NCBI GenBank assembly: GCA_921293015.1
Contig: OV121086.1
Coordinates: forward strand, 43,107,402 to 43,171,401
DNA from: Phorcus lineatus
Lineage: Eukaryota; Mollusca; Gastropoda; Trochida; Trochidae
DNA length: 64,000 bases
Direction: 5' to 3'
The notes under the pieces were generated by a model. That model was not told where the DNA came from, did not search any database, and was given only the letters and a program-made list of their open reading frames with translations. Below, one piece after another: positions 1 through 13,900 of the stretch. Position 1 is the first letter of the stretch. Each line of letters begins with the position of its first letter. Made by a program: the position numbers and the translations under genes.

Positions 1-300
1 ATATCAGCAACGAAAAGATTAATCTGCTGATCAAACATCTTATATATGTAATACTTTGCAAGATCTACTTGTTCAAATACATGAAGCTTTAATTTCAGAA
101 GCAAAGACCTAAAGGAATAAAAATCGTATGTTTGACTTTCTTTCTGCATTCATCGAGATATTGTTGGTTATCTATGAAAGCCATGAACCAATCAGAATCA
201 CCAACTTTAGTGTATCAATTCGTTTTGTATTCCCCAGATAAAGGAAAGTATGTAAACAGCCAAGTGTTATTGATGATATATGTAAACTGAATTACAGAAG
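1..300 (+). repeat. Diverged dispersed repeat, copy 1
   Basis: Shares CTGCTGATCAAACATCTT (24-41) and GTGTTATTGATGA (264 on), at matching spacing, with 5352-5650 in the same orientation. No coding content. Confidence 0.55.
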
Positions 301-412
301 AACGTACACACCAAAAGATTTTCGAATTCTGTTTTTACAAAATTGAACTTTGTAATGTTTTATCCTAATTCAATGAATGGAAACAATGAAAACATATCGC
401 CCAAAAAGCAAC

Positions 413-900
413 TGAGGCAGAACGCTTGGTTGTACCAGACAAACGGTGATTTAGACATCTGACCGTCCTAGAAGCGGAAGAGCAAGGGTGACTCCTGAAG
501 AAAGTCGAAATCTGCGCATACAACATCTACGCAACAGATTCGTCACAATGACCTTAATGGCATCGACGGCGCTATGGCACCATAAGAGCCTGAACACTGC
601 CATGAGACGTCTTCGAGCCACCGTTCCGCGAAATGACTTTGACCTGCGAACATTGCCCTAAGTGAGGAGAGTGAGTCGCTGGGAACGTCGTGATTGGGCA
701 TTATGGATCTTCAAGTTGATTCAATCTGTTCCAAGCAGATGACAGAGTGAGACTCTAGAGACTTATAGGCGAGAGACAGGCTGCAGCATGTGTCCAAAAA
801 GTTTTACCCTGTGGTGATGGCAGCGTTATGCGGCGACCAGGAGACAGATTAGGTGACACTGCGTCAGACCCTTACAGCCAAGAGATGATTAAAACTCTTG
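413..900 (+). mobile_element. Degenerate Tc1/mariner transposase fragment
   Basis: Around 455-560 the + strand reads [16 protein letters not shown] and LRIQHLRNRFVT, matching the helix-turn-helix/linker region of the Tc1-type transposase at 12494-12796 ([26 protein letters not shown]). Downstream remnants (SRWERRDWALW) fit the start of the catalytic domain. Stops and frame slips are frequent, so this is an old relic. No terminal repeats were found. Confidence 0.7.
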
Positions 901-3900
901 TGAATCAAGCAACCTTGTGAACGAGTACACATGAAAGTTTGAATGTAGGTATGACATAGTTCATTTTCCATTGAAAACACACAAACTGACATTCAATTCT
1001 TATAAATTCGCACAATATTAGGAATTTGACAGCGGAGTAATACAAATTTGGTCTTAGCTTCTGAACGAGTAACATTGTTTACACAGATATGAACGTTTTT
1101 TCCGAGAGTTCATGATGAACCTATGACCGTGCTCTCAACCAATGAACGTTCACGATTATGTATGAACTTCTATTGGCATATAGAGCGTTGTTGGTGAAGA
1201 TTATGAAACTGTCATAGTTATGACACTTACCAATATTTATCTTTTTCTCTTAAAGACACTCAGTGATTTCTTGTGTTTTACTTAAAATTCATACAGGTCC
1301 AAAGACCAATCCAAAATTACTTATTTCAATGAAAATATAACAGCAATCATATATGTGTGCCGAAATGAATAGTTATTAGGTTATCAAGTTCTTTCCACTT
1401 ACTGAACTGATAAAACAAAATAGATTCCTTTCAGCAAAATCAGTTGTAATCGATAAAAATGACAACATTCACAAAGCTTGGGTTATGTTACTAAAACGAC
1501 TCACGGAAACCACTTTCAATGCAGTAACTTACTTTCTATGATTTACCCTTGTATCTCAGTTGCCTAAGACATTATTATTACCCTTTTTAATAATTTTGTG
1601 TATTTTTTTTTAATTGCAATTCATGTTTACATGACTTTACTTACACTCTCTATCAACCCCTTTTGCTTTATAAAGTACCATATGCAATATCTTTAAATAT
1701 GTTTAACTTATACATGCGCCATATGATCTTTCAAAAACATGATAAAGAAATATACATTCTACTAAATTAATTTTTTTACAGTAAATCTACAGCATTTATT
1801 TTCCACATATAGGATAAAAATTCTCAATAAAATATTACACCTATTAGGTATTGAAATATTGATAAAGAAATCAGAATATATAACTTAAGTAAAGCAAATA
1901 CTTTAAAGATGAATTATAATAATTTCTTCTTACTGTAGCAGATGCAGCAAGAATGATAACAGAATATGGTTATATATGTGGTTGAAAAGTGTTAAAGTGG
2001 AAAATCTATCGATGATAATTACTTTCATTTGAGAGATCCAAAATATAATTATATTTAGTAACGTAGATTTAAGAAATTGTTATTATGGAGAAATCCTCAT
2101 GGCTGCAATACTCACATTCTAATAAACATATTGACCAAAAAACGTTTGTTCAATTTTTTTAATTGTTTTACAATCAGGTTATTAACCATATCAATTGCCT
2201 CTGCAGTAAATAGTGTACATAATGTCTATATTTGTGGAACATAACATGTCATATTACCTTTTCGAGACAGCATTCATGAATAGACAGACAGCAGCAAAAG
2301 TTGCGAGTTCGTATAATCAGCATGAACAAAGCTTATATGTATGCCTATCCATGTTAACTCATATAAACCAAGACTTCTATGATAATTATGCCATTCCTAT
2401 ATTCTTAAACGCTGATATCGAAAAAACAAACTTACCATTAAGTATAAATTCCTCCATTAATGTCGATGTCGTTGAAATTTCAAAATTGACACTCTTTGAC
2501 ATAAATAGTCATAATATGGCAGTAATTTGTTCCTTTTGTTCCCATATTGAGTGATTAATTGATTTTATCTTGCCCTCTTAGCAATAAGAATGAATGTATT
2601 TGAATATTAGATTATTTAAACTTTTATTTATTGCTTTGAAAAAAATTAAAAAGGACGAGAGTGCTGGAAATGGCTTTCTACATAATTTTCAACTATTGAG
2701 TTCGGTAATGGATGTTATCGTTTAAACATTAAAAAAACTATTTTTTCGGGGTTTCCTGACGTAGAGCGTGCTTGTTCCATTCATTGATGTATTCGCCTAT
2801 TTGAAATAGGTTTCAGAAGTTTGACCATTTCGTGCATTGTTGTCCCTCAGAAATATATTTTTTCAATATAAAATTAAAAGCGTTTTAATGCCTCGCATCT
2901 TTTAGAGTTCTTCAGAGTGTATACTTATAGTATTGGTAATGAAGTTTCAAAATCTAACATGTTCAAGGTTTTATTTCCATTTCCGTTTCGAAACTCCATA
3001 TGTATGAAATATCAAATTAAAAGTGTAGTATGGTGTATATTAGGAGGAGCTGGGATCTGTCGCAGTTATCTCCCTTGGTCTTGCTATATTACATATGATT
3101 GCTCATAACGAATACAGATACGTGATTGAATTTTGAGTTGTCATCAGTCAGGTTTATAAAGTTAAATATGATTATATACGATGATGAATGAATATTCTAC
3201 AAGATCTTATTTGATTGAAACCTTATTGTTAGTGGCATGGATTTTATTTTTCCACGGATCTTTTTTGTCTTAGGATTATTGATTTTGCAATATTCTATTC
3301 ACAGCAAAAACGTTCAAATTTCGCCAACTGAAAGGGCAGATAACTCAATAACCTCACCGACGAATTAAGATTAGATTATACAAAATTGCTCTGTTGGTTT
3401 TATGTTAAATAGTTTTATCATGTACTTATTGTTTTAAGGAAGCGTCTTAAACTGCGATCCATTTTTTGCCTTAATTGAATTGAAACACTCTCATCTTGAT
3501 CAACATTTAAAATGAAATTAGCGATCATAAGCTTCCTTAGCACGGAGATAGTGTTTAGCCAAAGTTTATTCATATTTGTTAAGACTTTAATAGCTAAAAA
3601 AACCAGCTGATAACTACTTGGTATGAATACATCTTATATAATTACCATTCGCATAGTAGAATGGACGTGATATCCCTGTCTACCTCAGAGAAAAGCTAAC
3701 TGGGTGGTATTTAATTCCTGCGTCCACATATGATTGATCAGTGAAAGAAACAATAAATGATTCTAAAGTCTTCATAAACTGGGTCTCAGCTGTTCAGTGG
3801 AACATTAACTAAGACTTCAATGCACTGGTATTGCTCTGACTATGTATTCAAATCACATATGATATCAAATGTTCTCATTACTTATTAGAACACACCTGAA

Positions 3901-5351
3901 CACACAAGTGCCTGTGAAGATGTCACTATTTTTTATTGTTCAATGATTTTGCGATAGGAAAATCTTAAGAAAATAATATTACATGAAGGCTGATTAAGAC
4001 ACCACTAATGTTGGAGGGTGTCAAAAGATATTAATTCGAATTATAAAACCTATCACTTTTAAACTTTATGATGTGATAACGTGGTATTATAATGTGAAAA
4101 ATATTTAGAAATGACGAATATTTGGAATTTTAGTACCAAACAGTTAATATCGTGGATGGCGACTTCTTATTTTGTGAATGCCCACCTTTCTTTACTACTT
4201 CTTTGTCTTTCATCAGGTCATCGACCATTCTCTAATGTTTATATTGATGCACAGTTTACAGACCCTATGTGAGTTATATTTCGTCAGGTATGTAAAACTT
4301 TATCAATTGTGTCGTTTCATCTATAAATACATACAGTCTGCTGAAAAGGATGTGGTAAGAAGCTTATCGAAAGATTATATCAGTTCAATATTGATTGAAA
4401 AACCAAACAATGGAACAATGGCCGCGTCACTTAGTCAAGCATAATTGTGAAACTTGTCTAAAGAAGGCAGATGAACAAATTGAAGTTGATATTGTTAGAT
4501 AGGTTATGTAACTAGTATTCATGTAAACCGAATGTTTTGCTTTGCACACTTTAAAGGTGTTTTTGTTATACTTTCAATGAAAACTAGATTATGAAATAAT
4601 CATATGAATGTTAGACGTTTTGTAATGGCGAGCATGGAGTGTCTCCATGGAAGGCCTCATTTATAGCGAGAAATGTGACAAACAGACACAAACCTAAACA
4701 GTGAATCTCCCTGCCACAAGCTTCCAGGTTGCTTTAGTGTTAACTTAAATAGAATCACGATTAGAAAGTAGGAAACTCATTGTCAATTGCTTCTGTATTA
4801 CATCCTGCTTATGTTTAAATATATACATTCTCATTTCAAGTTTTGTTGTGTTTAATTCTTCATTTTATCTAACATAATATAATGGTAATTTCTGGAGTAT
4901 GTACATATATAAAACAGTCTATCATTAACATATTCCATTCAAAAATAAGCAAATTAATTACTTTAATAATAAAATAAATGAAGTTGTCACGTAACACATT
5001 GTTTCGCATATCTGAATATCTGTATGTAGGAGTATGATTGCCTAATTGAAAATGTTTAGATTTGATATTTTGTTATGACTGTCTCATTGTCATCTAACAT
5101 TTTAAAGCTTATAGACAAATATCATAAACGTTTTGGACTGTTTAGTTAAAAAAGTATTACCAATAAATTAACTAAATACCATCAAAATTTCTATAGTACT
5201 CCCGAAATCACTTTAACTTTCCTTAGAAATACTGGTCCTACTCTTGCATACTGGAAATTAAAAATAATCATCAAACATCATAATCAACTTTAAGTATGCC
5301 ATCCCCTTTTCTAAGCCTTCTGTATATTATCGATGTACCAATATTTGGAGC
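901..5351. other. Intergenic AT-rich stretch without recognised genes
   Basis: Open frames here (for example 2213-2554) are AT-rich, lack recognisable motifs and show no splice-linked partners. Only the short molluscan repeat core near 3064 was noted. Confidence 0.6.
3064..3076 (+). repeat. Molluscan AGTTATCTCCCTT core
   Basis: This 13-mer is a very common word in molluscan repeats. Here it stands in an AT-rich stretch with no recognisable element body. Useful mainly as a taxonomic hint. Confidence 0.5.
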
Positions 5352-5650
5352 GACATCAACAATTTAGAGATTCATCTGCTGATCAAACATCTTCTGTAAG
5401 TCTTAAAAAACACCTTCAATGCGAGATCCGATTTTCAATTACAATATATGTAAATCTAAAAAAACATTACAAGACTGTAAACCGTTTGTTTTGAAGTTTT
5501 TTCTCCATTGGTTGACCCTTTCAGCCATAGACTATCAGAATGAGCTTAAGTGTAGCAAAATCATTTTATATTCACCAAATAATGGCGTGATCAGCTTGGT
5601 GTTATTGATGAAATATATATATTACGTAACTATATTCTAACAAATGAGTG
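5352..5650 (+). repeat. Diverged dispersed repeat, copy 2
   Basis: Second copy of the repeat at 1-300: CTGCTGATCAAACATCTT at 5376-5393 and GTGTTATTGATGA near 5599. The open frame 5419-5640 over it is not conserved in copy 1 and looks fortuitous. Confidence 0.55.
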
Positions 5651-5792
5651 ACACATTTTAATACCAAAAATTAAGTGCGAGGTACTTCCAATTGGATGTT
5701 CATTATTACCCTTAAATAAGGGTACTTTCGTGGCAGCTTCTAATCAACTCTTTGCGCTATCATAAAGATCCGTATTTCCCGTGTTTCCCGTA

Positions 5793-6054
5793 AACGCACT
5801 AGTGCACATCAATATTTCGTAAACACAACGAATGCACAGATATTGCATATCTCTCGATATTACTCACGACCCTCACTCAAGTAATCTACCTCGTAAGTTA
5901 TTAAATAAATATTTACGTATTAAGGTAGTTAAGTTGATTTTTTAAGGTCGGAAGGATTTAATGCAACATAACTTTAAATCCGCATGAACTACGATATCTG
6001 AAATATTAAAATTTTGCTTATAAACAGAAAAGCGGAAACGGCAGCAGCTTTGGT
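5793..6054 (-). repeat. Dispersed 262-bp repeat, copy in minus orientation
   Basis: Its reverse complement aligns along its whole length with 20455-20716, about three quarters identical by eye (blocks such as GTGCACTAGTGC, ATCTGTGCATTC and TTAAATAACTTAC). Both copies end at the same points, so this is a defined repeat family. No coding content. Confidence 0.75.
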
Positions 6055-7320
6055 CAATCTAATAACAATGTTAATGTCGGTTATTAAATCGGTTTATTTA
6101 CAACATTGCTTTCATAAAACATATTTCATTCTTTGTTCTCAGTTCAGAGTTTAGTTAAATACAATAGCTAAACATAATAATGTGGATGAAATTCATTACG
6201 AAGTGACATAAACTCATGCAAAGCCAAGGTCACAAATATGTGGTGTCTGTTCGTTTATTCGAACCCGAGCCTTTGTAATGACACGACGGCATGGAAGCCA
6301 CTATACATCACAGGGATCCATTCATTGCTTTACACCTCAATTAAAGCTAAATAGAATTATAATAAAGGCAAATTTTCATATTGACGACTATATTTGTAAG
6401 AGATCGTTTCAATCTTAGTTCATTACTCCATGTTTTGGCAGGCTATCTCCGGGGCTGTATGGAAAGCAACAATAAAGGGGAAATACTCTGAAGTAGCTTA
6501 TCATCCATCATCAGATATCCTTATGACCAACTGAAGAACAGACCTGGCTTATAGTTTACAGAATTATAACCACGAAAGCGTAATGTAGGAGAGACTACAC
6601 GAAACAGCCAAGGACAGAAAGTAAAAACCGAACTTTATTGTATGACCTTTGAAAAGCTTACAGGAAGATGGGTAACGGATTCTGGAAATTATGATGCTGT
6701 GGAGTATTAAATTCAAAGCAGAATTGTTATTAATTAAATAAACTTAATTGAAAGAACTTCCTGAATTAGTATGTGTTTGTTGAGACTACAATATGCATGT
6801 GTATTTGTAGGGAAAGATATTATCGTTCAAACCAATAAATTATCAGTCATGAGCTACATGAACTTCCGTTTTTGTTTAAATTGATTGTTATTTCCTTACA
6901 GAAAGCTGTTTTCTTCATCATAAATGGTGTTTGAATTGAAAATTTATAATAATATTAGTAGTATATTAGTATCTATACTCTCATGAATTCCATTTGAAGC
7001 ATACATTGAGAAGATTTTAATAAGATAAAGATTACTTAAACATCATTATTTAACATTAAAAAGGACATATACACAAAGAGGATGTAAATTGCAGTAAAGC
7101 AGAGCAATGAAAGCTGACAGTAGTAGAGCAAGGGAGTAGTCTTCTTTAATAGGATATTTAAACATTTCAACCAGGATGTGTTGTAATGTAGTTCTAATGG
7201 TCTAAATGATAGCTTCCGTAACTGTGCTTCTATCGTATTCAATAGTGTATGGTTGTATTGTATATAGGCCTATGATAAACCTGGGTTATGTATAAGACGG
7301 GAAGATAGTTTAATAATATC

Positions 7321-7363
<43 letters not shown>

Positions 7364-7768
7364 GTGATAAGATATTGAAATGTCGTCTTTATTGGATCGT
7401 TATTTTCATTGAGTGAGACAGTCATTGTTGGGGTCGATGTTGCAATGCTAAACAAATAGCAGCATGATTGTTTGTATCGTGATAGAAATCTACTTCACAA
7501 GGTTGAAATATTCAGTTGTTTTGAAAAAATAAGTAATGAAAATGTTAGGAATACGTTTTTTGGCAAATTTTGAATAAATGAACTGACGATGTAATTTACA
7601 TGATTGATATATAAATCTCTATCCTTTAGGATAAAGGATAATAGGGAGTTAAATACAAACGAGAACAATGAAATACCAATAATAGAGGTGACCATGAGCG
7701 CTGTAACGCTGTAAATAATGTAGGATGAGCTTAGAGCATATCCCTCAGTGACTTGGATTACCGCAAAA
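6055..7768. other. Intergenic AT-rich stretch
   Basis: Nothing recognised besides the (TA)n run at 7325-7362. Short minus-strand frames at 7036-7242 and 7495-7695 look fortuitous. Confidence 0.6.
7325..7362. repeat. (TA)n microsatellite
   Basis: About 19 TA dinucleotides in an AT-rich intergenic stretch. Confidence 0.9.
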
Positions 7769-8883
7769 TGTCATACGTCCTTTTTCTGGCCTCTCTTCTA
7801 ATGTTCTTTTATAAAATGTCACCAATTATTGTATATATCGAAAGCATATATTATGTGGTTTCTTGACATGTACTTTCTTTTCATTCGTGTATACGATTTT
7901 ATCAGTTATGTCCTTATTTGCCGCCTATTTTTATGTCTTCCAATGTCCTTTTCATGCCCCATTTACCAGCCTTTTTACATGTAGCATTTAGACGTAAATT
8001 TTTATGTCATATATATTCATATCTACTTGTAGAGGAGTTTGTGTCCTTTACATTAAGCCATTATATGTTACTGTAACTCCTATATTTGTTTAGCTAGGGC
8101 TAATTTAGCTTTTAAGTGAAACACAATTTCAGGTTATCTTGAAGTTCAGCTACTATTTTCTCATGGTGCCAAAGACGGCTCTCTCTCACATCTGCACTCG
8201 GTCTTTATAAGCGGACTATTGCCTTGTTTACGGCAGTTAGAGCTTTGTACTGCTTGGAGAGGACTCTTTGCCCGGCTGTGGGTACAACGCGGCTGAACTT
8301 TGGGTCACGACGTGACTATTGGAAGTTGGATTGGTGAGGTCAATATACCTTAATTTCTCTGTACCTTTCTGGAGTATGTGATCACTTCCTTTTGAGGCCT
8401 ACCTTACTACCCTTTATTATTCATTTAGTCCTACTTAACCTATCTGGTGGTTCTTATTTATTACTCACTCAAGTAGTGAATAGGGATTATCTACAGTAAT
8501 TGTATACTTATTCATCCCTATATATTCACCCGTAAGTCCTCAGTTATTTCAGCGCCAGTGTTGCTTTGTCTGATTGATGCTATCTCGTTAATCGCTATTA
8601 GCTTGTCTAGTTGTTTCATCGTTTGGGTATTAGCGATGCTGCTGTGAATCCCTAGTCTATGCTTGTTTATTCATAGTTCGTTGACTCGCTCAATAAGTTG
8701 TTAACTCCTGTTGCGCTTTTACCGCTTGCCAGTTGGCGTACCCAGTTATCGTCTTGTTTAAACTGCAAATAAATAACTTGATTCACTTATTGCTTCTCTC
8801 TTACTATTAATGGTTTGATTATTTTCTTTCTTTTCTTTCCTGCCAGATAAACGGGTCTCGTCTGAGTTTGATACACCGTGACA
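7769..8883 (+). mobile_element. Candidate solo LTR (fossil, retroelement type unassigned)
   Basis: The segment starts TGTCA and ends TGACA (TG...CA borders, short inverted ends) and contains an AATAAA near its 3' part. Its middle is repeated at 12955-13680 in the same orientation. No internal retroelement genes adjoin it. A target duplication was not seen, so both ends and identity are tentative. Age: old, judging by divergence from the second copy. Confidence 0.4.
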
Positions 8884-10920
8884 AGATATCAATATCCTTA
8901 TCATTGTTATCATAAATATTCATGAAGATACCAAATGTCCAAAGTGGATTTAAATGACCAGTCGGATGTTTATCAAGATACATAAAGTGACCTCACAAAA
9001 AACGAGAATACATGTTTTCAATTGCATGACTCTGTCAAAGTACCATGTAAAAAAAAAGCAATGGTATTTTGAAATCTTGACATTTACATATTCGCATATT
9101 TTGGTATAAAAAACGTGCTCATATCATATAATTCATTCGACCTAATATTTGGGACATACTTGTCAATCTCAATTCTAGGTTGCTAGAAAATAAAAATAAC
9201 GACATTACTGATATTTTTTATTGCAATAAGAGATTTTGAACTCTGTCAGATGGTTGACCAGACCTTGAGCCCTGTACTTCGTAGCGACAACGTTTGACAA
9301 AATGAACACAGTCATTCCCTTTTTTGTAACTTTTTAAGTACCACAATATCCAATTATCACACACGTAAGGGTGCTAAAGGCAATCTTATAGATTCCCAAT
9401 GTATTTTTTGTTCGAAAGCGACGTTTATCTATACATTCTATAGTGATTTTCAACAGAAACTGAAGCAATCTATGTTAAGAAAAAAGTCTGCTCATAATGC
9501 CATTCAAGTAAGGTCGTCTTTGCATCCTTTTCCTTTTTTAGAATTATCTTTTTCCGATGCCAAAATATATAGAGAATAACTTCCAAAACTTATATATCAA
9601 TATGAGTTTATCAAAGTTACAATTTGTATTTTCACTTATACAAGCGAGTGTTGATTTATGTGATATCAGACATACGAGGTGATATTCGGTTTAACGTCCA
9701 AAATCATTGTTATCTAATTTATAAGAATTACATTTCTAATTACAACATGCTGTTAAGCATCCTTTGCAATTATGCAACAGAATTTACAGCATCTTTGTAA
9801 ACGATAGTTCGTTTCACATCACTAAATCACAGTCTTTGTATAAAGATATCTAAAGCAATTCATTTGGATCAAGATATTACAAATCATGCCCATGAAGAAT
9901 CTAAATACAAAAAAAGATTAAAGCTTGGTTCTTATACTTTAAAGACCACATGAGTTTATCATTTAGAAATGGGAATTTTGGGAATTGAAAATGATGACTT
10001 AGAACAATAAAATACCAACTTTATGATCAGTTGAGATGATCCTGCTGCTTCGCCGTGTTTGTATCAGCAGATCTCCTACAATTCTGTGAGATATATCAAG
10101 CCTTTTAATGCTGATATAACAACCCAATGAAAGATTATGTCTTGATTGATAATTAAGATTGTAGGTTAAAGATTTGTTGCTATATGCTCCATGAAGAATT
10201 ATGTTTCAGTAGCTGAATAAATGACAGGGTCTACATAGCCGAAACAATCAAATGTCATTTATTTGCCTAGAAAAATGAAAAAATGCGGACATAGTAGTAG
10301 GATGATTAGTTACGTTATGAACCCTGTCAAAATCCTAACATTTGTCATTCATTTCAGAGAATTTGTTCTGAAATAACTTACAAATGAAACAAATGTCTGT
10401 ATAATGAAATCAGTAGCATATAGTAGCGATGAAAATGCTACGTTTAGCTATTTTCACCACATCAATGGTATGAAAAACTATGTCAGTTAAAATGTTCACA
10501 TGCACTTGTGTTAGGTAACCGTAAACTTTTATAAATAAATGAGAAATGCACACATCAGTTGGACAAGAAGGTACTTTGTAGATGTGCACAGTGGTGTTTG
10601 ATTACATGATGAATGCTACTTTTCAGTTGATTTTTTTATCACTAAAGGCTTCAGAATGTGTCAATTGTTATTATTTACCACTTACATATTGTTTTGCTAA
10701 TACGTTAAAAAGGGTTGAAACAGTTTTAAAACATATATGAACATACATTCTTCTGTAACGGAATCAAAATTATCATCAATTGCTTTTTAAGTATTCTGAA
10801 AAGTTAAAACAATCTCATTTGCAACCACTTCTGCGTCAGATTACTCATCACGTCCAATTTATCTAATGTTATATTTACAGTAACACATATAGCTTTACTT
10901 CCTTGTTAGAGAAACAAACC
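8884..10920. other. Region upstream of the receptor start
   Basis: No coding content recognised. It should include the promoter and any 5' UTR of the receptor, but no TATA box or initiator could be assigned with confidence in this AT-rich DNA. Confidence 0.5.
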
Positions 10921-10984
10921 ATGGCGAGATTGAGACTAGAGTGGATGTCACTCGTCTGTCTCCTGACAGGGACCGTGGTAAACT
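10921..10984 (+). CDS. Receptor exon 1: start codon and signal peptide
   Basis: Begins at an ATG in good context (caaaccATGG) and encodes a short N-terminus with Arg/Glu followed by a hydrophobic stretch ([10 protein letters not shown]), as expected of a signal peptide. It ends in a phase-1 gtaagt donor. The ATG was chosen because its frame joins perfectly to exon 2 and no upstream in-frame ATG gives a leader. A pyrimidine-poor ag upstream (near 10880) could mark a noncoding exon border, but this is not resolved. Confidence 0.75.
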
Positions 10985-13900
10985 GTAAGTAGTTGATCAT
11001 ATTTACGATGTTACCACTATAACTCCACCTTAAAATATCAATGTCTTGTTTTGGACATGCACATATAATTATATATCATCCATCATTGGTATTGTTAAAC
11101 AATATTCTTTAAAAGCGATAAAACAAATTACTTAAAAAGCTTACTAAATAGAAATCATATTGAAAATGATCACTTAGACACTGAAATGTTGTATCACCGT
11201 TTTCATTGATTAATTGATAAAAAATGAGAGAATATGGGTGTATGAAGAGGTTTTCGTATCTTTTTGACTGTAAATGGCGAGGCTATGTATTTCATATTAA
11301 CAGTTAACGTCACAAAACTGTGAAAGTATCACATATTGTTACCCTACACTTTTGTATTCATTGTTGTCATCAGTATGAGCAACTAACCTAAATTTGCTTA
11401 GTCACGCGATTGAAGGTAGGCTGTTTATGTACTTCAATTTTTCGATGATTCAACGTATGAATAACTTCAATAAGTGCACAAATTATATGACAAAGGATCA
11501 CAATTGTAAATATGTGAGCCCAGTCTTTAAAAGTAAACTAGTGCTCAAAAGAATGTATACAGCTGTTTGATCGGGCATACAATGTAAACAAATAAAGGTA
11601 TTTGTGAAATGGTTATTTATTCTTATAAAGTGTTCAATTTTACGCTAGGGTATGGTACATAGTTTGTCGATAAAACAGAACATTCAATATTCAATCGAAG
11701 ATCATTGGTCTCAAATTGTAAATTTACACATGGACAGAGATCACATCAAGTGTCATTCATCTTGCACAAGAGACCAATACCGAACTCAATAGCGAGTATG
11801 ACCTCCATTGGCAATAATACAGGCTATAACCCGTCGACGCATTGATGACGTCAGGCGGCGAATGACGTCAGGGGTGATCCTTTGCCATTCCTGTTGGAGA
11901 CATCGTTAGAGTTCTTGAACTGTCATAGGCGGCACTGATAGTCTTCTTACTTGTCTATCCAGGTGGTCCCACGGGTGCTCAATCGGATTCATGTCGGGGG
12001 AGCATGCTGGCCATGGTCAAACAACAATATTAGCGTTGTACAAGAAGTCGTTTGACAGTCTGGCGGTGTGAGAACGTGCATTGTCATGCTGGAAAACGAT
12101 GCCTCTTTGCTGTTGGTGGATGAATGGAACGGCGACTGGTTGTAAAACTTCATCCCTGTATCTCCGAGCATTCATGTTGCCATGAATAACCACTAGCCTG
12201 GTCTTCGTATCCCCGCAGATCCCACCCAACACCATCACGCTACCACCTCCAAATGCTCGCGCTTGCTGAACGCAATTGGGCGCCATACGTTCGCCAACTC
12301 CCCTGTACACCCGATCTCGGCCATCATTTCTGTATAGGCAAAACCGACTCTCATCAGTAAAAATCACACGCGACGAATCACGCCTTTGCCACCGTCGAAC
12401 CCGCCTGGCCCACATCAGTTGACGGCGTCGGTTTTGAAGGGTGAGAAGTACTCCACGATTGGGTCTCGTGCTCGAAGGCCATATTGCCGTAGTCTACGTA
12501 CGGTACACAGTGTGTTGACTGATACGATGACCTAACGCCGTAGCAGCCATCGACGTCGCCGTAACCAACCGGTTTCTCAGGTGGATAGTCCGTATGTGTC
12601 GGTCTTCGGCGGGGGTTGTGACGCGTGGTCGACCGCTCCTAGGCCTGTCCGATGTACTGCCTGTCTGCCTTGACCGTTGCATCAAGTTCACGACAGTTGC
12701 TCTAGTACAGCCAAAGGTTCTGGCAATGGCGGTGTTCATCGCTCCTTGTTCTGACATTCCGACAGCTCTCTCTCTCTCTCTCTCTTTGCGTGGCATAATT
12801 TTGGTGTTTTTCTTACTACAGTAACCCTAACGCTTCGCTTTGGCTGTTTTATACAGTTCATGTGCACGTGCATTTTGTGCTACATGAGATTATGTCATTT
12901 TTCGATCTCAAGAAATGTTCGTGCGATTCGTATTTTTTTCTAGATCAGTTTGTTGCCGCAAATAATGGGTCTACATGTGTGTCAAATAGCTCAGTATGGA
13001 TCATTTGTTAATTCTAAGTTTAGAAGATATTTTTGTATTTTCATGGGTATATACTTTCTTTTGAGCACTAGTTTATATATTGAAAGTACATGTTATGTTC
13101 TTTACATTCATGTACCCATTTTAATCATTCATGTCTTTATTTGCCGACCAGGGCTACTTTTATTTATATTTTACATGTTATTGAAGAGGAGTTTGTTCCC
13201 TCTACAATAAGCTATAATTAAGCTAGAGGCAAGAAACAGAACCTCTATCTATGCCAGATATACCCTCACGTAAAATAGATTGCTTTCACTGACTCTCGCA
13301 CTTACTGCTTATTTGCGGCAACCGACTTACTAGTCGGGGAGATACGATCTGGTACTGGCTTGGAGCGGTCACGTGTGTGTGGGGGGGGGGGGGGGGGGGG
13401 GGGAGGAAAGGGGGGGGGAGGGGGGTATGGGGGCGAATGGACATAACTCTTGGACATTTGAAGTTGGATTGGTGAGGTTAATATTTCGTTATTACTCTGT
13501 ACCCTTTTAGAGTATGTGATCACTTCCTTTAAAGACTTACAGTTATAACCTTACCTTCCCTCCCATTATTTTTAGGTTCTACTATACCTATCTAGTATTA
13601 TTATTTATTTATTCACTCAAGTAGTGATTAGGGATTACCTACAGTGCTGTGTACTTGTTGTTTATTCCTTCTTTACTGTCCAAATTCATTCATTTATTTC
13701 TCAAAAACGCCACCAACGGTGGTACATGAGCTAAGGCAATATAATACAAATCATAGAGTTATAGTTTCCAAGATGGACAAAGAAAGGTTACATTTAATTA
13801 AAAACAGTGTATGTTGGTGATGTGAAATATACTAAAAGTACATATCAAGGCCGGTATTCACAAAACTTCTAAGAATTTTCTTAGTTTTATACTTAAGATT

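Noticed and set aside
2213-2554. 113-residue open frame upstream of the gene
   Set aside because: AT-rich, no recognisable motif, no signal or membrane pattern, and no splice partners; could be chance.
12594-12824. Plus-strand frame over the Tc1 relic
   Set aside because: Antisense shadow of the transposase N-terminus.
13302-13523. Proline-rich minus-strand frame
   Set aside because: Produced by the poly-G tract at 13379-13432; not a plausible protein.
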